A stretch of 64,000 nt of DNA. Source: DATEDA01 sp963827595 (GTDB taxonomy: Bacteria > Pseudomonadota > Gammaproteobacteria > Burkholderiales > SG8-39). The stretch lies in the NCBI GenBank assembly GCA_963827595.1, contig CAWHBT010000001.1:372001-436000 (forward strand), read 5' to 3'. Numbering within the stretch: position 1 is the stretch's first letter; each line of letters starts with the position of its first letter. Shown one piece after another: positions 41,534 to 49,426 of the stretch. The notes under the pieces are model-generated. The model saw only the letters and a program-made list of their open reading frames with translations. It did no database searches and was not told where the DNA came from. The position numbers and the translations under genes were made by a program.

Positions 41534-42469
41534 CTAGTACAGCGGCGCCGGATACGGCACGCGCGGCACCGCCGGGCTCGCCACCTCGGAATGCCCGCCG
41601 ATGAAGTCGGCGACGGCGCGTACGACCCCCGCGTCCTGCAGGATGCGGCCGTGCCCGAGACCGCGGGTGAGGAGCAGGCGGGCACCGGGCCAGTGCTGCG
41701 CGAACACCCGCCCCTGCTTCCAGCGCACGATCCGATCATCGCGGTCGTGAATGAGGAGCGCCCGCGCGGCGAGGCGCGGCGCAATCCGACTGACCTCCAT
41801 CTCCGCCCAACGCACGCCGAACCGCTCCTCGATCGCGGCCTGCATCGCGCCCCGGACCGACTCCGGGAGCCAGTGCCAGCGCGCGAAGCGGCGCGAATGC
41901 CCGACCAGGTCCGACGGGGCGCTCACGAGCACCACGCGCTCGGCCGGAAGTCCCCGCGCGAGCGCGAGCGCGGTCGCCGGACCGCCGAGCGAGTGCGCCA
42001 CGATCGCGCGCACCTTGCCGTGCTCCCAGGCGACCTCGGTGATGGCGTCGGCGAGGTCCGGCAACCCGGTCAGCGCCCCTTCCGACAGCCCGTGCGCGGG
42101 GTGGTCGAACGCGACGACGCGCAGGCCCTCCGCGACGAGCGGCGCCACGAACGCGCGCATCTGCACGGCGTTGCCACCCCAGCCGTGCACGAGGAGCACC
42201 GCCGGGCGCGCGGGCGAACCCCACGACCAGGTGGCGATGCGCCGTCCACGGTGCTGGACCCAGCGCGTCCGCGCGCCGAGAAACTCCGGGAACTCGTTCG
42301 CCGGCAGCGTGGTGCGCGGCGGGGAGAGGAACAGGCGTTCGGCCCACAGCCCGGCAAGGCCTGGCGCGAGCAGGGACGAGGCCCCGAGCGCGATCCGCCG
42401 CCCGAGCGTATACAGAAGAAAGCGAACGTTCGTGCTACTCAATGCCGGCAGTGGAAGCGTGAGACGCAT
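41534..42469 (-). CDS. Alpha/beta hydrolase
   Basis: A 311-residue serine hydrolase. The oxyanion turn is VLLVHGWGGNAVQMRAFV, the nucleophile elbow IVAHSLGGPATALALA (Ser in HSLGG), the acid in ALLIHDRDDRIVRWKQ, and the catalytic His in TRGLGHGRILQD. A hydrophobic N-terminal stretch (VRFLLYTLGRRIALGASSLL) could anchor it in the membrane. It follows tetR on the same strand, with 18 bp between. A CGAACGTTCG palindrome like that at the tetR promoter lies in its codons 11-16 (42423-42432). The substrate is unknown; regulation by the adjacent TetR protein is likely. Confidence 0.88.
   Translation of the reverse strand: MRLTLPLPALSSTNVRFLLYTLGRRIALGASSLLAPGLAGLWAERLFLSPPRTTLPANEFPEFLGARTRWVQHRGRRIATWSWGSPARPAVLLVHGWGGNAVQMRAFVAPLVAEGLRVVAFDHPAHGLSEGALTGLPDLADAITEVAWEHGKVRAIVAHSLGGPATALALARGLPAERVVLVSAPSDLVGHSRRFARWHWLPESVRGAMQAAIEERFGVRWAEMEVSRIAPRLAARALLIHDRDDRIVRWKQGRVFAQHWPGARLLLTRGLGHGRILQDAGVVRAVADFIGGHSEVASPAVPRVPYPAPLY
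42423..42435. promoter_or_regulatory. Second copy of the TetR-type palindrome, inside the hydrolase gene
   Basis: GCGAACGTTCGTG shares CGAACGTTCG and its GCAC flank (minus strand GCACGAACGTTCG) with the site at the tetR promoter. A 13-nt match twice within 720 bp, with the same palindromic core, suggests a shared regulator. The position within the first codons of the gene would let a bound protein block transcription through or from this point. Confidence 0.45.
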
Positions 42470-42487
42470 CGGAGACCTCCTGCGGGG

Positions 42488-43123
42488 TTAGCGGGAAACG
42501 GCGCGCAGGCGCGCCGTCGGCGCCGGGCCGGCGTGACGCGCGATCAACGCGTCCTGCGCGGCGAGCGCCCGGGCGCGGGCGCGCCGGTCGCCGAACAGGC
42601 GGCGGTGATGATGGCAGACGAGCGCGATGCCGAAGCACTCGAAGACGAACTGCTCGACGTCGATGTCGCGGCGGAGGTGGCCTTCCTCGATCCCGCCGCG
42701 GATGCTCCGCGCGAGCGAGTCCATCCACTCGCGCTGCAGCGCCGCCACGCGATCGCGGACGGGGCCCGGCTGATCGTCGAACTCGACCGCTGCCGCCAGC
42801 ATGACGCAGCCGCCTGGGAGCTCGGCCGATTCGGCCCAGTCGAGCCAGTTCGCGAACATGGCCCGCAGCCGCGGCACGCCGCGCGGCGTCGCGAGGGCGG
42901 GCTTGACCACCACTTGTCCGAACTTCTCGCGCCCGCGCTCGAGCACCGCGAGTTGCAGCTCCTCGCGCGCGCCGAAGTGGGCGAAGAGGCCCGACTTCGA
43001 CATCCCGGTCGCCGCCGCGAGCGACCCGATCGTGAGGCCCTCGAGGCCAAGTTTGCTCGCGATCCGGACGGCTTCGTCGAGGATCGCGGCGCGCGTCTTC
43101 TCGCCCTTGGTCAGCGGTTCCAT
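42488..43123 (-). CDS. TetR/AcrR family transcriptional regulator
   Basis: A 211-residue repressor. The DNA-binding domain is TRAAILDEAVRIASKLGLEG then LTIGSLAAATGMSKSGLFAH, FGAREELQLAVLE, the canonical TetR helix-turn-helix. The C-terminal ligand domain (residues about 75-211) is of the TetR_C type, with LPGGCVMLAAAVEFDDQPGP and a His-rich CHHHRRLFGDRRAR patch. ATG 43123 starts the family-typical sequence; an upstream in-frame TTG at 43138 is less likely. A 12-bp palindrome overlaps its promoter region. It probably represses itself and the alpha/beta hydrolase. Confidence 0.92.
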   Translation of the reverse strand: MEPLTKGEKTRAAILDEAVRIASKLGLEGLTIGSLAAATGMSKSGLFAHFGAREELQLAVLERGREKFGQVVVKPALATPRGVPRLRAMFANWLDWAESAELPGGCVMLAAAVEFDDQPGPVRDRVAALQREWMDSLARSIRGGIEEGHLRRDIDVEQFVFECFGIALVCHHHRRLFGDRRARARALAAQDALIARHAGPAPTARLRAVSR

Positions 43124-43136
43124 AGTCCTATATAGC

Positions 43137-43148
43137 ACGAACGTTCGT
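43137..43148. promoter_or_regulatory. Putative TetR operator
   Basis: ACGAACGTTCGT is a perfect 12-bp palindrome 14 bp upstream of the tetR ATG. It lies next to an AT-rich stretch (TATATAGGAC on the minus side) that could be the -10 region. The size and position fit autoregulation by the TetR protein. A partial second copy sits at 42423. Confidence 0.55.
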
Positions 43149-43154
43149 ATCTGT

Positions 43155-43913
43155 CTATACCCGACCCGCCCCCGACTGGAGCTGCGCCTCGGCCCCCCGC
43201 GCAGCGTCGAGGATCATGATCTTCTGCCAGACCTTGTTGGACAGCCCGGCCGCGAGCGACTCGATGTCGTTCACGGTCTCGAGCACGACCGCGTCGTGCA
43301 GATGCTCGGAGTACAGAGCGGCCACTTTGCTCGAGAGCGCGAGCAGCTCCGAGCAGTAGTCGAGATAGCGCACCAGCTCGAAGCGCGTCAGCGTGCGCGT
43401 CGGCGAGGACTCAGTCGCCGTCTCGGCCGGCGACAGCACGAACTCCGGGTCCTTGGTGAGCTGGTGCATGTCCACCACGTGGATGATGCTGCGCAGGCGA
43501 TAGAGCGAACTCAGCGTGGCCCGGCGCTTGAACCGGGTCTCGAGCGTCACGGTGGAGTAGACGCCGATCGCCAGCAGCACCACCAGGTTCACCGCCGCCT
43601 CGCCCGCCTGGAGAAACTCCGACAGGTTCCCCACCTCGATCGACGCCGAGAGGCCGAGGATCAGCGCCTCCACGGCGATCGCCAGGATCCCCGCGATTCC
43701 GAGCGCGGTACCGATGCGGGCGAGCCAGAGCGGCTTGCGTAGGCGTGCGATCTCAGCGTCCGCCTCACTCGCGAGCTGGCCCAGCCGGCCGCTGACCCGG
43801 CCCAGCCCCGAGCCCGGGAACCGCTCCTCGATCCGGCGCTCGAGCGTGCGGATGGTCGCGAGGATCAGTGCGCCGTCCAGCTCGGCGCGCGCGGCCTTCT
43901 CTCCCGCCGGCAT
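43155..43913 (-). CDS. Predicted two-helix membrane protein, unknown function
   Basis: A 252-residue protein. A helical soluble N-terminal part (residues 1-60, ending ADAEIARLRKPLWLARIGTA) leads to two transmembrane helices, GIAGILAIAVEALILGLSAS (about 72-92) and AAVNLVVLLAIGVYSTVTLE (about 105-125). A helical C-terminal domain follows (ATLSSLYRLRSIIHVVDMHQ, YCSELLALSSKVAALYSEHL, VLETVNDIESLAAGLSNKVW). No catalytic motif is visible. The layout resembles uncharacterised cytoplasmic-domain membrane proteins. Its end is only 31 bp from the tetR start, but it is transcribed toward tetR. A 30-bp gap separates it from the Cys-rich miniprotein upstream. Confidence 0.7.
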   Translation of the reverse strand: MPAGEKAARAELDGALILATIRTLERRIEERFPGSGLGRVSGRLGQLASEADAEIARLRKPLWLARIGTALGIAGILAIAVEALILGLSASIEVGNLSEFLQAGEAAVNLVVLLAIGVYSTVTLETRFKRRATLSSLYRLRSIIHVVDMHQLTKDPEFVLSPAETATESSPTRTLTRFELVRYLDYCSELLALSSKVAALYSEHLHDAVVLETVNDIESLAAGLSNKVWQKIMILDAARGAEAQLQSGAGRV

Positions 43914-43943
43914 GTCGGTGTGCGAGTGGGACCTGCGTCCCGC

Positions 43944-44105
43944 CTACCGTTTCCCCTTCGCCTTCGGCGCGGACGCCTGCTTGGCGTTCCGCGCCCGCTC
44001 CGCCTTGTCCGGCTTGTAATCACCGATGACACCCTTCAGCGGGCAGACGCTGAACACCGGGCACTTCTTGCAGCCGACAGCGATCGCGACGGGACATAGG
44101 GTCAT
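43944..44105 (-). CDS. Cys-rich miniprotein
   Basis: A 53-residue protein, too short for most gene finders. MTLCPVAIAVGCKKCPVFSV, then CPLKGVIGDYKPDKAERARN and a Lys-rich tail. Four Cys at residues 4, 12, 15 and 21 include a CxxC, enough to bind a metal ion or an iron-sulfur cluster. The GVIGDYKP motif and the spacing recall short proteins I have seen in Burkholderiales, but I cannot name a family. A GGAGGTG stretch 8-10 nt before the ATG is a strong ribosome site, which supports that it is real. A long inverted repeat lies just upstream (44122-44160). Confidence 0.65.
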   Translation of the reverse strand: MTLCPVAIAVGCKKCPVFSVCPLKGVIGDYKPDKAERARNAKQASAPKAKGKR

Positions 44106-44121
44106 GTGGGGGCACCTCCTG

Positions 44122-44160
44122 GGCCATTGTCGCCCTCATCGCCGCTCGGCGACAATGGCC
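44122..44160. promoter_or_regulatory. 13-bp perfect inverted repeat between divergent genes
   Basis: GGCCATTGTCGCC (44122-44134) and GGCGACAATGGCC (44148-44160) are exact reverse complements with a 13-bp spacer. They occupy the short region between the miniprotein (minus) and the FAD monooxygenase (plus). This could be a protein operator controlling both genes or an RNA hairpin in the leader of either. Confidence 0.5.
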
Positions 44161-44203
44161 GCATGGAGACGCAGGTCCTGCGGCTGAGTCCGGGCGACGA
44201 CGG

Positions 44204-45834
44204 GTGACTGATCCGCAGGTCCTCGTCGTCGGCGGCGGCCCGGTCGGGCTCACGCTCGCCATCGATCTCGGCCGGCGCGGCGTGCGCTGCACGCTGATCG
44301 AGCAGAAGGACGCGCCGCAGTTCCTGCCGAAGATGGAGCGGTGCAACGCCCGCACCATGGAGATCTTCCGGCGCCTCGGCATCGCCGACAAGGTCCGGGC
44401 CGCGGGCCTGCGCGCGGACGTTCCGATGGATGTCTTCATCGTGCTCTCGCTCGCCGAGCCGCCGCTCGTTCACCTCCCCTACCCGTCGGTGGAGGAGGCG
44501 CGCGCCGAAATCCGCGCCTGCACACGACGGCAGCCTGCCGCTCGAGCCCTACCAGCTCATCTCGCAGTACACGCTGGAGCCGCTGCTCAAGTCGATCGCG
44601 GAGACGCTGCCGACGGTCACCGTGCGCTACGGCTGCCAGCTCGAGTCGTTCGCGCAGGACGACGACCGGGGTCACGGCGCGGGTGAAGAACGCCGACGGC
44701 ACGAGCGGCGCGATTCGCGCCGCGTACCTCGCCGGCTGCGATGGCGGCTCGAGCACAGTCCGCAAGCAGCTCGGCATCCGGCTGCGAGGCGAGTACAACA
44801 TCCTCGAGCTGCGGCAGGCGCTTTACCGCTGCGACGAGCTGTTCGACCGGCTGCCCATCGGCAACGGCCCCGGCAAGGGGCGCCACTATCACGTCGCGGA
44901 CGGCACCGCGACTTTCCTGATCGTGCAGGACTCGACGCGGCACTTCACCCTGCACGCGGTCGTGGAGCGCGACGCGGACATGAACCCGCTGTTCGAGCGG
45001 ACCGTCGCGATCCCGGTGCGGTACGAGCTGCTCTCGTGCAACCCGTGGCGGCAGAACCTGCTCCTCGCGGACCGCTATCGGGACCGCCGCGTGTTCCTCG
45101 CCGGCGACGCGGCGCACCTCGTGATCCCGACCGGCGGGCTCGGCATGAACACCGGCGTCGGCGACGCGATCGACCTCGCGTGGAAGCTCGCGGCGACGCT
45201 CGCGGGCTGGGGCGGCCCGGGACTGCTCGACGCGTACGAGATCGAGCGGCGCCAGGTCGGCGAGCGCAACGTCGGCGCATCGCGCTACGCGTCGCTCGGC
45301 CGGCGCAAGTGGCGCACGCAGTACCGGCCGAACATCCGCGACCGCACGCCCGAGGGCGCGGCGACGCGCGCGAACCTGGTCCGCGTCGCCGAGGTCGAGC
45401 AGCGGAAGTCGAACGAAATGATCGGCGCCGAGCTGGGCTATCGCTACGTCGACTCGCCGATCGTCTGCGACGTCCCCGGGGGGCCGGAGCACCGCTTTCG
45501 CGAATACGCGCCGACCACGTGGCCGGGCGCACGCTTGCCGCATGCGTGGCTCGCGGACGGCGTGCCGATGCAGGACCGCATTCCGGACGCGGGCTACACG
45601 CTGTTGCGGCTCGGCCGCACCGCGGCCGACACCTCCGGCCTGGAGAAGGCGATGCGCGCGTCCGGCGCGCCGCTCACGGTGCTCGACATCCCGGACGATG
45701 CTCCGCGCCAGGTGTACGGCTACGACCTGCTGCTGCTCCGGCCCGACCTGCACATCGTCTGGCGCGGCAACCGGCCGCCCGACGACCCCGGCGAGGCCGC
45801 CGGGACGGCGACTGGATACGGCGCGCCGCGCTAG
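44204..45834 (+). CDS. FAD-dependent aromatic monooxygenase (PheA/TfdB/MhpA family), two frameshifts
   Basis: About 540 residues after repair. Frame one: VLVVGGGPVGLTLAIDLGRR (GxGxxG FAD motif), CNARTMEIFRRLGIADKVRA. A slip near 44515 gives LPLEPYQLISQYTLEPLLKS and VTVRYGCQLESFAQDD. A second slip near 44668 gives GVTARVKNADGTSGAIRAAY and LAGCDGGSSTVRKQLGI (the DG motif). Then RDRRVFLAGDAAHLVIPTGG follows with LGMNTGVGDAIDLAWKLAA (GD motif). The C-terminal thioredoxin-like domain is partly present (LRLGRTAADTSGLEKAMRA). These flavoprotein hydroxylases use NAD(P)H to hydroxylate phenols. It heads a run of catabolic genes to 48356. Confidence 0.85.
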
Positions 45835-45843
45835 CGCCAGCCT

Positions 45844-46770
45844 ATGCGCCTGCTATCCCGCAACGAAGTCGACGAGCTGCTCGATCCGCACGCGCTCCTC
45901 GCCGCGCTGGAGGACGGATTCAAAGCGCTCAGCGCGAACCAGCTCAGCGTGCCGCCGCGCAACCAGGCGGTCGCGCCGAAGGGGGTGCTGCTCGGCATGC
46001 CCGCGTACATGCCCCGGCGAAACATCTCGGCCAAGCTGGTCAGCATCTTTCACGACAGCACGCCGTCGCATCACGCCATCGTCGCCCTGTTTGACTCGGA
46101 AACGGGCGCGCCCATCGCCCTCATGGACGGCAAAAGCATCACCGCCTTGCGAACGGCTGCGGGCGCGATCCTGTCCATCAAGCATCTCGCGCGCGGCAAC
46201 CCGAAAACCGTCGCCATCGTCGGCGCGGGCGTGCAAGGTGAATCGCACCTGCGGATGATCGGGACCCTGGCCGGCATCGAGGAAATCCGGATCGCCTCGA
46301 GAACTCCGTCGCGCGCCCAGGCCCTGGCCGTCCGCGACGCTCGCGCACGCGCCGTCGATTCCGTTCAGGACGCGGTCCGCGACGCCGATGCCGTTTGCCT
46401 TTGCACGTCCTCGCCCGAACCGGTGATCAAGGGGCAATGGCTGAAAGCGGGCGTGCACGTTTCGTCGGTGGGCTTTCGCCCGCCCGGGGGCGAGCTGCCG
46501 CGCGACGTGATCGAAGGCAGCCGTCTCTTCGTCGAGTCGCGGCGTGCGTTCGAGGCGCCGCCGGTCGGCAGCGCGGAGTTGCACGGCCTGGATCCGGCGC
46601 TCGGGACCGAGATCGGGGAGATCCTGCTGGGGCAAAAGCCCGCACGACGGTCGGCGACCGAGACGACGGTTTACAAGTCCATGGGGCATGCCATGGAAGA
46701 CCTCGTCGCCGCGAACCTGGTGTATCAACGGGCGATCGAACGGAATATCGGGAAAACAATCGAGTTGTGA
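45844..46770 (+). CDS. Ornithine cyclodeaminase / mu-crystallin family protein
   Basis: A 308-residue NAD(P)-binding protein. The N-terminal dimer domain includes LLDPHALLAALEDGFKALSA; SAKLVSIFHDSTPSHHAIVA and LMDGKSITALRTAAGAILSI carry the family motif (Lys and Arg contacts). The Rossmann part is TVAIVGAGVQGESHLRMIGT with GxGxQ. Members include ornithine cyclodeaminase, alanine and imine reductases; this one lacks an obvious ornithine-specific set, so the call stops at family level. Third-base use looks less GC-biased than its neighbours. It starts 9 bp after the monooxygenase stop. Confidence 0.88.
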   Translation: MRLLSRNEVDELLDPHALLAALEDGFKALSANQLSVPPRNQAVAPKGVLLGMPAYMPRRNISAKLVSIFHDSTPSHHAIVALFDSETGAPIALMDGKSITALRTAAGAILSIKHLARGNPKTVAIVGAGVQGESHLRMIGTLAGIEEIRIASRTPSRAQALAVRDARARAVDSVQDAVRDADAVCLCTSSPEPVIKGQWLKAGVHVSSVGFRPPGGELPRDVIEGSRLFVESRRAFEAPPVGSAELHGLDPALGTEIGEILLGQKPARRSATETTVYKSMGHAMEDLVAANLVYQRAIERNIGKTIEL

Positions 46771-46836
46771 CGGTCACGGCGTCCGCCGAGCGCGGTCTGC
46801 CCAACCCGTGACGCTTGGTGTAGGCTTTCGCCCGGC

Positions 46837-47250
46837 ATGAAACCTTCCCTCGCCGCCGGCCTGACGGCCGTCAAGCGCATCACGGTCGACGAGTCCCGCG
46901 TCATCGCGTTCATGGGCGACGACTGCCGGGTGTACGCGACGCCGCGGATCATCAGCGACATCGAGTACACCTGCCGCAACTTCCTCCTCCAGCACCTGGA
47001 TCCGGGCGAGGACTCGGTCGGCACGCGCGTGAACGTCGAGCACGTCGGCCCCGCCCTGCTCGGCGCCGAGGTGTCGATCGACGTCAAGGTGACCAACGTC
47101 GACGGCCGGCGCGTGACGTTCGAGGCGACGGTCAGGGACGGCGCCGACGACGTGCTGCGGGGAACGCACGAGCGCTTCGTCGTCGCCGTAGCGAAGGTGC
47201 GCGAGCGGCTGCTCAAGAAAGCCGCCCAGCAGGCCCAGCAACAGCAGTAG
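46837..47250 (+). CDS. FlK-like thioesterase/dehydratase-fold protein
   Basis: A 137-residue hotdog-fold protein: SLAAGLTAVKRITVDESRVI, CRVYATPRIISDIEYTCRNF, LLQHLDPGEDSVGTRVNVEH, VGPALLGAEVSIDVKVTNVD, GTHERFVVAVAKVRERLLKK. The layout is that of fluoroacetyl-CoA-type thioesterases, with the VEHVGPALLGAEV strand-helix region matching NVRHFAATPVGM in the gene at 39486. It ends in a Gln-rich tail. It is 66 bp after the cyclodeaminase and 11 bp before the Rieske gene. Possible role: cleaving a CoA ester in the same pathway (inference). Confidence 0.8.
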   Translation: MKPSLAAGLTAVKRITVDESRVIAFMGDDCRVYATPRIISDIEYTCRNFLLQHLDPGEDSVGTRVNVEHVGPALLGAEVSIDVKVTNVDGRRVTFEATVRDGADDVLRGTHERFVVAVAKVRERLLKKAAQQAQQQQ

Positions 47251-47261
47251 GACATCCAGCC

Positions 47262-48356
47262 ATGACCGAGCCCGCGCATCCCGGCCGGCTCAAGCCGGCC
47301 GCACCGCAACTTCCGATCGCCTGGTACTTCGATCCCGAGATCCTGGCGCGCGAGCAGGCCGCGCTCTTCGACCGCGGCCCCCGGTACGTCGGCCACGAGC
47401 TGATGGTGCCGAAGGAAGGCGACTACCTGACGCTCGAGGGAACCCGGCACGCCAAGGTGCTGGTGCGGAGCGAGCGCGGCGTGAGCCTGCTCGGGAATGT
47501 CTGCCGCCACCGGCAGAGCCTGTTGCTCGAGGGTCGCGGCAAGGTGCGGAACATCGTGTGCCCGCTGCACCGCTGGACTTACGACCTTCAGGGCAGGCTG
47601 CTCGGCGCCCCGGAGTTCGCCGAGACGCCGAACCTCCCGCTGCCCTCCACTCCGCTCCAATCCTGGCACGGGCTGCTGTTCTCCGGCCGCCGGGAAGTCG
47701 CCAAGGACCTGGCCGACTTCAGCCTCGCGCGCGACTACGACTTCTCGGACTACGTGTTCGACCGGATGGCCGTCGACGAGTGCCAGTTCAACTGGAAGAC
47801 GTTCCTCGAGATCTATCTCGAGCTGTACCACGTCCAGCCGTTCCACCCGGGGCTGCAGGAGTTCGTCGACGCCGGCAACTACCAATGGGGGTTCGGCGAG
47901 CGCTGGTCCTATCAGATTCTCGGCGTCAAGGGCCGGTGGGAGAACCAGGTGTCGGCGAACTACACCCGCTACCGCGACGCGATCCTCGCCTACAGCGGCG
48001 GCGAATTCCCGAAGTACGGCACGGTCTGGTCGATCTACTACCCGAACGTGATGCTCGAGTGGTATCCGTACTCGCTCGTCGTGAGCACCCTCATCCCGCG
48101 CTCGCCCGAGCACACCACCAACATCGTCGAGTTCTACTACCCGGAGGAGATCGCCCTCTTCGAGCGCGGGCTGGTCGAGGCGCACCAGGCGGCGTACGCG
48201 GAGTCGGCCGCCGAGGATGCGCAGATCTGCACCCGGCTCCATCACGGGCGCAAAGCGTTGCACGCCCGGGGCGAGGACGACCGCGGCCCGTACCACTCGC
48301 CGCACGAGGACGGCATGGTCCACTTCCACGAGTTCGTGCGGCGGGAGCTGGCGTAG
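47262..48356 (+). CDS. Aromatic-ring-hydroxylating oxygenase alpha subunit (Rieske non-haem iron)
   Basis: A 364-residue oxygenase. The Rieske cluster ligands are Cys81 and His83 (NVCRHRQSLLLEG) and Cys100 and His103 (VCPLHRWTYDLQG). The catalytic domain has FLEIYLELYHVQPFHPGLQE with the His190 and His195 iron ligands after Glu187. It needs an electron-transfer ferredoxin and reductase, neither of which is adjacent. Similar single-component-like oxygenases act on aromatic acids, betaines or demethylate methoxy groups. It ends the catabolic run; its 3-prime end is overlapped on the other strand by the open frame of the EamA gene. Confidence 0.93.
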   Translation: MTEPAHPGRLKPAAPQLPIAWYFDPEILAREQAALFDRGPRYVGHELMVPKEGDYLTLEGTRHAKVLVRSERGVSLLGNVCRHRQSLLLEGRGKVRNIVCPLHRWTYDLQGRLLGAPEFAETPNLPLPSTPLQSWHGLLFSGRREVAKDLADFSLARDYDFSDYVFDRMAVDECQFNWKTFLEIYLELYHVQPFHPGLQEFVDAGNYQWGFGERWSYQILGVKGRWENQVSANYTRYRDAILAYSGGEFPKYGTVWSIYYPNVMLEWYPYSLVVSTLIPRSPEHTTNIVEFYYPEEIALFERGLVEAHQAAYAESAAEDAQICTRLHHGRKALHARGEDDRGPYHSPHEDGMVHFHEFVRRELA

Positions 48357-49281
48357 CTAGCGTGCGCCCGCGCCGGCCGTGCGCGTAGCGCAGATAGAGG
48401 TTGTTGGCGGCCAGCGCCCCGATCACGAGCCCGGCGCCCGCGAGCTCGACCAGCTCGAACCGCTGTCCCTGCAGGAAACCGATCGCGAACACGACGATCG
48501 GCACGAGGTTCAGCATCAGCATCGAGTTGAGTGCGCCGATGCGCCGGGTGCCGGCGTTCCAGCAGATCATGCCGGCGAGCACGCCGGCGAGCGCGAGGAA
48601 CGCCAGCTCGCCGGCGACCGATGCGAGCGCTGCGGGCGTCGGCACGCGCGCGACGCCGAGCGCCACGAGCACCGCGGTCGCGGTCGCGAGCGCAATCGAT
48701 CCGGGGATGATCGTGAGCAGCGTGAGCTTCAGCGACGACCAGCCGCCGAAGCGCTCCGTGCCCATCGTGTAGACCACCCAGCAGGCCGCCCCGACCAGCA
48801 CCAGCAGGTCGCCGAGGAGCTCGCCCCTCCCGAGCGCGACCGACGGATCGCCTTTGGTCACGACCAGCACCACCCCGACGAACGCGGTCGCGATGCAGGC
48901 GATCGTGAAGCTCGCGGGCCGGCGGCCGCGCAGCAGCCAATCGGCGATCGCCGTCATCGACGGCTGCAGCGACACGATGATCGCCGCGTGCTCGGGGCGC
49001 GTGAGCTGGAGCCCGGCGAAGACGAGCAGCGGCGACCCGCACATCCCGATCACGCCGAGCAGGCTCGCCGGCCACGCCCGGCCGTAGTAGCGGAAGGCCG
49101 CCGGTCCGTCGCGCCACGCGACAATCGGCACGAGCAGCAGCGTCGCGACGCCGTAGCGGATCAGCGAGACGTGGTAGGGATCGACGGTCGCGAAGACGCT
49201 CTTCGCCACCGGAAACTGCGCGCCCCAGAGGAGCACCGCCACCAGCGCGAACGCGACGCCGGTCGCGAACTGTCGCTGCAT
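48091..49281 (-). CDS. EamA (DMT superfamily) transporter with frame run-on
   Basis: Ten helices are readable: FALVAVLLWGAQFPVAKSVF, VSLIRYGVATLLLVPIVAWR, ASLLGVIGMCGSPLLVFAGL, ACIATAFVGVVLVVTKGDPS, LLVLVGAACWVVYTMGTERF, SIALATATAVLVALGVARVP, LAFLALAGVLAGMICWNAGT, MLMLNLVPIVVFAIGFLQGQ and ELAGAGLVIGALAANNLYLR. The tandem EamA repeats give about 308 residues, the normal size, to LYLRYAHGRR near 48370. As written the frame then runs another 88 codons of basic, non-EamA residues antisense to the Rieske gene to 48091. A TAG one frame over at 48357 suggests a lost stop through an indel. These carriers export metabolites. Confidence 0.83.
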   Translation of the reverse strand: MQRQFATGVAFALVAVLLWGAQFPVAKSVFATVDPYHVSLIRYGVATLLLVPIVAWRDGPAAFRYYGRAWPASLLGVIGMCGSPLLVFAGLQLTRPEHAAIIVSLQPSMTAIADWLLRGRRPASFTIACIATAFVGVVLVVTKGDPSVALGRGELLGDLLVLVGAACWVVYTMGTERFGGWSSLKLTLLTIIPGSIALATATAVLVALGVARVPTPAALASVAGELAFLALAGVLAGMICWNAGTRRIGALNSMLMLNLVPIVVFAIGFLQGQRFELVELAGAGLVIGALAANNLYLRYAHGRRGRTLATPAPAARTRGSGPCRPRAASGTGRGRPRPGRATLCARDGAGCRSAHPRRPTPRTPPGAPRPARARRGRSPPGSRTRRCWWCARASAG

Positions 49282-49334
49282 GTGGACGGCTCGCGCGAAA
49301 ACGCGAAGCCTACACGGTAAGCCGGGGTTTCGAA

Positions 49335-49415
49335 GGACGTGCCTGCGCACGTCCGAGCCGGCGAACGCCCGGCGCGCTGCAGCGCGCCGGGCTGGCTAGG
49401 CGGGCGAAAGCCCGC
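49335..49415. repeat. Three successive GC hairpins between EamA and GGDEF genes
   Basis: GGACGTGC-CTGC-GCACGTCC (49335-49354); a 24-bp perfect palindrome at 49368-49391 built on CCCGGCGCGC and GCGCGCCGGG around TGCA; and GCGGGC-GAAA-GCCCGC (49400-49415). All lie in the 145-bp gap after the GGDEF stop. None has a clear T run, so they are not standard terminators. They may be a composite palindromic element or mRNA-stabilising structure. Confidence 0.55.
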
Positions 49416-49426
49416 TCACGGGCGGT

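Noticed and set aside
44510..44680. Programmed frameshifting in the FAD monooxygenase
   Set aside because: No slippery heptamer or downstream pseudoknot is visible, and similar slips occur across unrelated genes in the window.
49368..49391. 24-bp palindrome as a rho-independent terminator
   Set aside because: No T tract on either side, so standard intrinsic termination is not supported.
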